A DNA stretch of 64,000 bases, taken from contig CACJSY010000002.1 in the NCBI GenBank assembly GCA_902596205.1, forward strand, positions 1-64,000. Reading direction: 5' to 3'. Shown one piece after another: positions 62,130 to 64,000 of the stretch; the first letter of the stretch is position 1, and each line of letters opens with the position of its first letter. This DNA comes from an uncultured Pelagibacteraceae bacterium. GTDB taxonomy: Bacteria > Pseudomonadota > Alphaproteobacteria > Pelagibacterales > Pelagibacteraceae. The notes under the pieces were generated by a model. It was not told where the DNA came from. It did not search any database and saw only the letters and a program-made list of their open reading frames with translations. The position numbers were made by a program, and so were the translations under genes.

Positions 62130-62684
62130 ATGAAGCGTTTAATTCTATACCTCTTTCTTATCCTCTTCAGCTTCCAAGTTTCATCCCAGGCAAATGATAT
62201 CAAAGACTTTCAGATAGACGGGATAAGTATAGGAGATAGTTTGTTGGATCATTATAATGAAAAAGAAATTTCTAAAGCTCTAGATGTGTATAGTGACAAA
62301 AAATATACCCAAAAAACACTTTTAGCAAATCAATCTAGTTCTTATGAACAACTTCAATTTGCTTACAAAAGTTCAGACCGAAAAAAAATTATTGTAGGTT
62401 TAGGTGGTGTTATTTTTTTTTCAAATAATATATCTAAATGCAAAAAAGAAATGAAAAAAATTAGCGCGGAAGTAACTAATTTATTTCCTAATACCAATAA
62501 AAAAGAATGGGGAAAATCTAAAATGTCAGGAGGTGATTATTTTCCAATAACGTTTAAATTTGCAGATGGTTCTGCCGCAATGGTCGCTTGTTATGAATGG
62601 AATAAGGAATCGGGGGTTGAAGACAATTTAAAGGTTACTTTATATTCTGCTGAATTTAGTCAGCATTTAAATAAAAATAATTAA
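62130..62684 (+). CDS. Secreted two-cysteine protein, paralogue 3
   Basis: A 184-aa protein: signal peptide MKRLILYLFLILFSFQVSSQ, then NDIKDFQIDGISIGDSLLDH. Cysteines lie in SKCKKEMKKISAEV and AMVACYEWNKE, in the same places as in paralogues 1 and 2. It begins 4 nt after paralogue 2, so the two are cotranscribed. Divergence among the three is large while the N-terminal motif and Cys pair are kept, suggesting an old duplication with selection on the fold. Function unknown. Confidence 0.78.
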   Translation: MKRLILYLFLILFSFQVSSQANDIKDFQIDGISIGDSLLDHYNEKEISKALDVYSDKKYTQKTLLANQSSSYEQLQFAYKSSDRKKIIVGLGGVIFFSNNISKCKKEMKKISAEVTNLFPNTNKKEWGKSKMSGGDYFPITFKFADGSAAMVACYEWNKESGVEDNLKVTLYSAEFSQHLNKNN

Positions 62685-62729
62685 TTTCAAATAATTCCCC
62701 CCGCAAACGCTATTTTTCTTTCTTCAGTG

Positions 62730-62755
62730 TGTCACCAGTGTGACAAGAATATTTT
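62730..62755 (+). terminator. Possible rho-independent terminator after paralogue 3
   Basis: TGTCAC-CAGT-GTGACA forms a perfect 6-bp stem with a 4-nt loop at 62730-62745, followed after AGAATA by a run of seven T. The T-run is offset by about 6 nt, so the match is imperfect. It would end the paralogue 2-3 transcript before it runs into ssrA. Confidence 0.4.
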
Positions 62756-62799
62756 TTTCGTTATATTCGTTAGCAACTACGCTCTATTCAGATTCAGGA

Positions 62800-62824
62800 A
62801 GGGGCGTTCTGTTGCCAGGTGCCC
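62800..62824 (+). repeat. ssrA-3'-end repeat, copy R7 (resident copy)
   Basis: AGGGGCGTTCTGTTGCCAGG then TGCCC. On the minus strand it directly follows the tmRNA coding piece (GTAACGGGGTCC) as GGGGCACCTGGCAACAG...CGCCCC. This folds into a GGGGC/GCCCC stem with a CTG-GCAA-CAG inner hairpin capped by a GNRA-type loop. I interpret it as the 3'-terminal hairpin of the tmRNA gene itself and as the source sequence for R1-R6. Confidence 0.82.
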
Positions 62825-63058
62825 CGGACCCCGTTACTTAATTAACAAAGTTAATTAAGCTGCAAGTGCAAATTTTTGATTTGCATTTATAAATTAGCCC
62901 GTTACGTCGGAACCATCTCGTACGAAAGAATAGCCTTTAGACATCCGTCGATCCTGATTCACCCCCATAAGTTGTAAATGGTGGAGGTGGTGGGTACTGC
63001 CCCCACGTCCGTAATGTTTATTACGAAATTCGTTTATCGTCATAGTTGGAAAACCAAC
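62800..63058 (-). ncRNA. ssrA: Two-piece (permuted) tmRNA
   Basis: Rescues stalled ribosomes. On the minus strand the acceptor piece comes first and ends in GTACCCACCACCTCCACCA (CCA at 62979). A 12-nt excised loop follows, then the coding piece begins GGGGGTGAATCAGGATCGAC at 62966. The acceptor stem pairs GGGGGTG with CACCTCC and contains a G3-U wobble, the alanine identity element. The tag frame reads GCA AAT CAA AAA TTT GCA CTT GCA GCT TAA, giving ANQKFALAA with the usual ALAA degron end. The stop is followed by a CTTAATTAA/TTAATTAAG stem. The permuted order is the alphaproteobacterial form. Piece ends are approximate. Confidence 0.93.
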
Positions 63059-63064
63059 ACTATT

Positions 63065-63092
63065 AATATAAAACTCTTATAGAGAGATTCAA
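63065..63092 (-). promoter_or_regulatory. Candidate ssrA promoter
   Basis: On the minus strand TTGAAT (63087-63092) and TATATT (63065-63070) are separated by 16 nt, placing the start near 63058, where the acceptor piece should begin. Confidence 0.5.
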
Positions 63093-63106
63093 TAAATTAT
63101 TTCAAA

Positions 63107-64000
63107 ATGAAACTTACACCAGAACAAAAGCAAGAAATTGCGGATCAACAAACCCAAAAAAACACAACTAAACGTGTTACATCTCAAGAGTTAGAAAAGA
63201 TTCTTTATGAAGCTTTACCTGTCTTAGATCATGGTTTTGTGAGAGTGGTTGACTATATGGGAGATGATAGTTCAATAGTTCAGTCAGCAAGAGTATCGTA
63301 TGGAAAGGGAACAAAAAAAGTTTCAACTGATGAAGGGTTAATCAAATATTTAATGAGGCATTGGCATTCGACACCTTTTGAAATGTGTGAAATAAAATAT
63401 CATGTAAAACTTCCAATTTTTATTGCACGTCAATGGATAAGACACAGAACTGCAAACGTTAATGAATACTCAGCAAGATACTCAATATTGGATAAAGAAT
63501 TTTATATTCCAAGCAAAGATCAATTATCGGCTCAATCAACTTCAAACAGACAGGGACGAGGAGATTTGATAACTGGAGACCAAGCTGATGAAGTGTTAAA
63601 AATTTTAAAGGATGATGCTACACGAACTTACGGTAATTATGAAAAAATGCTTAATGAGAGATTTGATGGAACGACTATAGACGAAAATAAAGCTGGACTT
63701 GCAAGAGAACTTGCCAGAATGAACTTAACCTTAAACTCTTATACCCAGTGGTATTGGAAAACTGACTTATTAAATTTGCTTAACTTTTTATTTTTAAGAG
63801 CTGACAGTCATGCTCAATATGAAATTCGTGTCTATGCTGAGGTAATGTTAGAAACTGTAAAAAAATGGGTTCCCATTACACACGCTGCATTTCTAGATTA
63901 CAGAGTTGGGGCTGCCCATGTTTCAGCTAAAGGATTAAAAGTAATAAGATCTATGTTAAATGGTAATAAGATTAATTATGAGAATTCTGGTTTAGGCAAA
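63107..64000 (+). CDS. thyX: Flavin-dependent thymidylate synthase, right-truncated
   Basis: Makes dTMP from dUMP using FAD, NADPH and methylene-THF. I translated 298 codons to the window edge. The ThyX signature R-H-R-x7-S-x-R-Y appears as [17 protein letters not shown], preceded by [18 protein letters not shown], and followed by [19 protein letters not shown], which is characteristic of the family. It is divergent from ssrA with about 48 nt between them. No thyA is seen in the window. The last residues are outside. Confidence 0.95.
   Translation, partial: MKLTPEQKQEIADQQTQKNTTKRVTSQELEKILYEALPVLDHGFVRVVDYMGDDSSIVQSARVSYGKGTKKVSTDEGLIKYLMRHWHSTPFEMCEIKYHVKLPIFIARQWIRHRTANVNEYSARYSILDKEFYIPSKDQLSAQSTSNRQGRGDLITGDQADEVLKILKDDATRTYGNYEKMLNERFDGTTIDENKAGLARELARMNLTLNSYTQWYWKTDLLNLLNFLFLRADSHAQYEIRVYAEVMLETVKKWVPITHAAFLDYRVGAAHVSAKGLKVIRSMLNGNKINYENSGLGK

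Noticed and set aside
58881-62824. CRISPR array
   Set aside because: Spacing between repeats is irregular (about 96 to 1,690 nt), the spacers hold genes, and no cas gene is present.
58881-62824. Classical integron cassette array
   Set aside because: Copies lack recognisable RYYYAAC/GTTRRRY core-site pairs and no integron integrase is in the window; the match to the ssrA 3' end explains the repeats better.

Overview
This 64 kb window is strongly AT-rich, has very short or negative gene spacing, and lysine- and isoleucine-rich proteins. Together with a two-piece (permuted) tmRNA, an alphaproteobacterial-style dcw cluster and ThyX, this points to a streamlined marine alphaproteobacterium of the SAR11 / Candidatus Pelagibacter type. 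That assignment is inference from composition and gene content; no 16S gene lies in the window.

Layout. (1) 1-3227, minus: lgt, midA, pgeF and prs, tightly overlapped; prs runs off the left edge. (2) 3279-5906: ubiK (+), then a MarR regulator, an OmpR-like response regulator and an EnvZ-like kinase as one minus-strand operon. (3) 5983-17132: ilvE, a methyltransferase, pgsA, uvrC, a folB-like gene, a FolM-like SDR, uvrB, aspC, trxB, an ELM1-family protein and a 2-oxoglutarate oxygenase. (4) 17129-25834: carB and carA (minus), then yqeY, dnaG and rpoD (plus). (5) 25862-28494: a CAU-anticodon tRNA, mlaC and mlaA, an AmpD-like amidase and RNase P RNA. (6) 28547-47011: a complete division and cell-wall cluster, mraZ-ftsZ-rsmH-ftsL-ftsI-murEF-mraY-murD-ftsW-murG-murC-murB-ddl-ftsQ-ftsA-lpxC, preceded by a clear MraZ-type operator. 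It is followed by bamD and ligA. Its oddities are ftsZ moved to second position, a single-ORF MurE-MurF fusion and an FtsA that has lost its nucleotide-binding motifs. (7) 49928-57931: pepP, uvrD, an AsmA-like protein, fumC, a MazG-like hydrolase, an unlisted 26-aa membrane peptide and a GT17 glycosyltransferase. (8) 57928-62824: an accessory stretch. (9) 62800-64000: the two-piece tmRNA gene (minus) and a right-truncated thyX.

The most interesting region is 58881-62824. Six degenerate copies of a roughly 25-nt hairpin sequence lie in the same orientation, and the seventh copy is the 3' end of the ssrA (tmRNA) coding piece itself. Between the copies sit single small genes or short gene sets: a 58-aa membrane protein missing from the ORF track, three paralogous secreted proteins with two conserved cysteines, a secreted 173-aa protein, a DUF805 membrane protein and a 79-aa membrane protein. 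Several copies match ssrA beyond the hairpin. The pattern looks like repeated insertion of tiny, integrase-less gene cassettes at the 3' end of ssrA, each leaving an att-like scar.

The remaining genes are housekeeping: nucleotide and amino-acid metabolism, DNA repair (uvrA is absent here but uvrB, uvrC and uvrD are present), envelope lipid asymmetry, and peptidoglycan synthesis.
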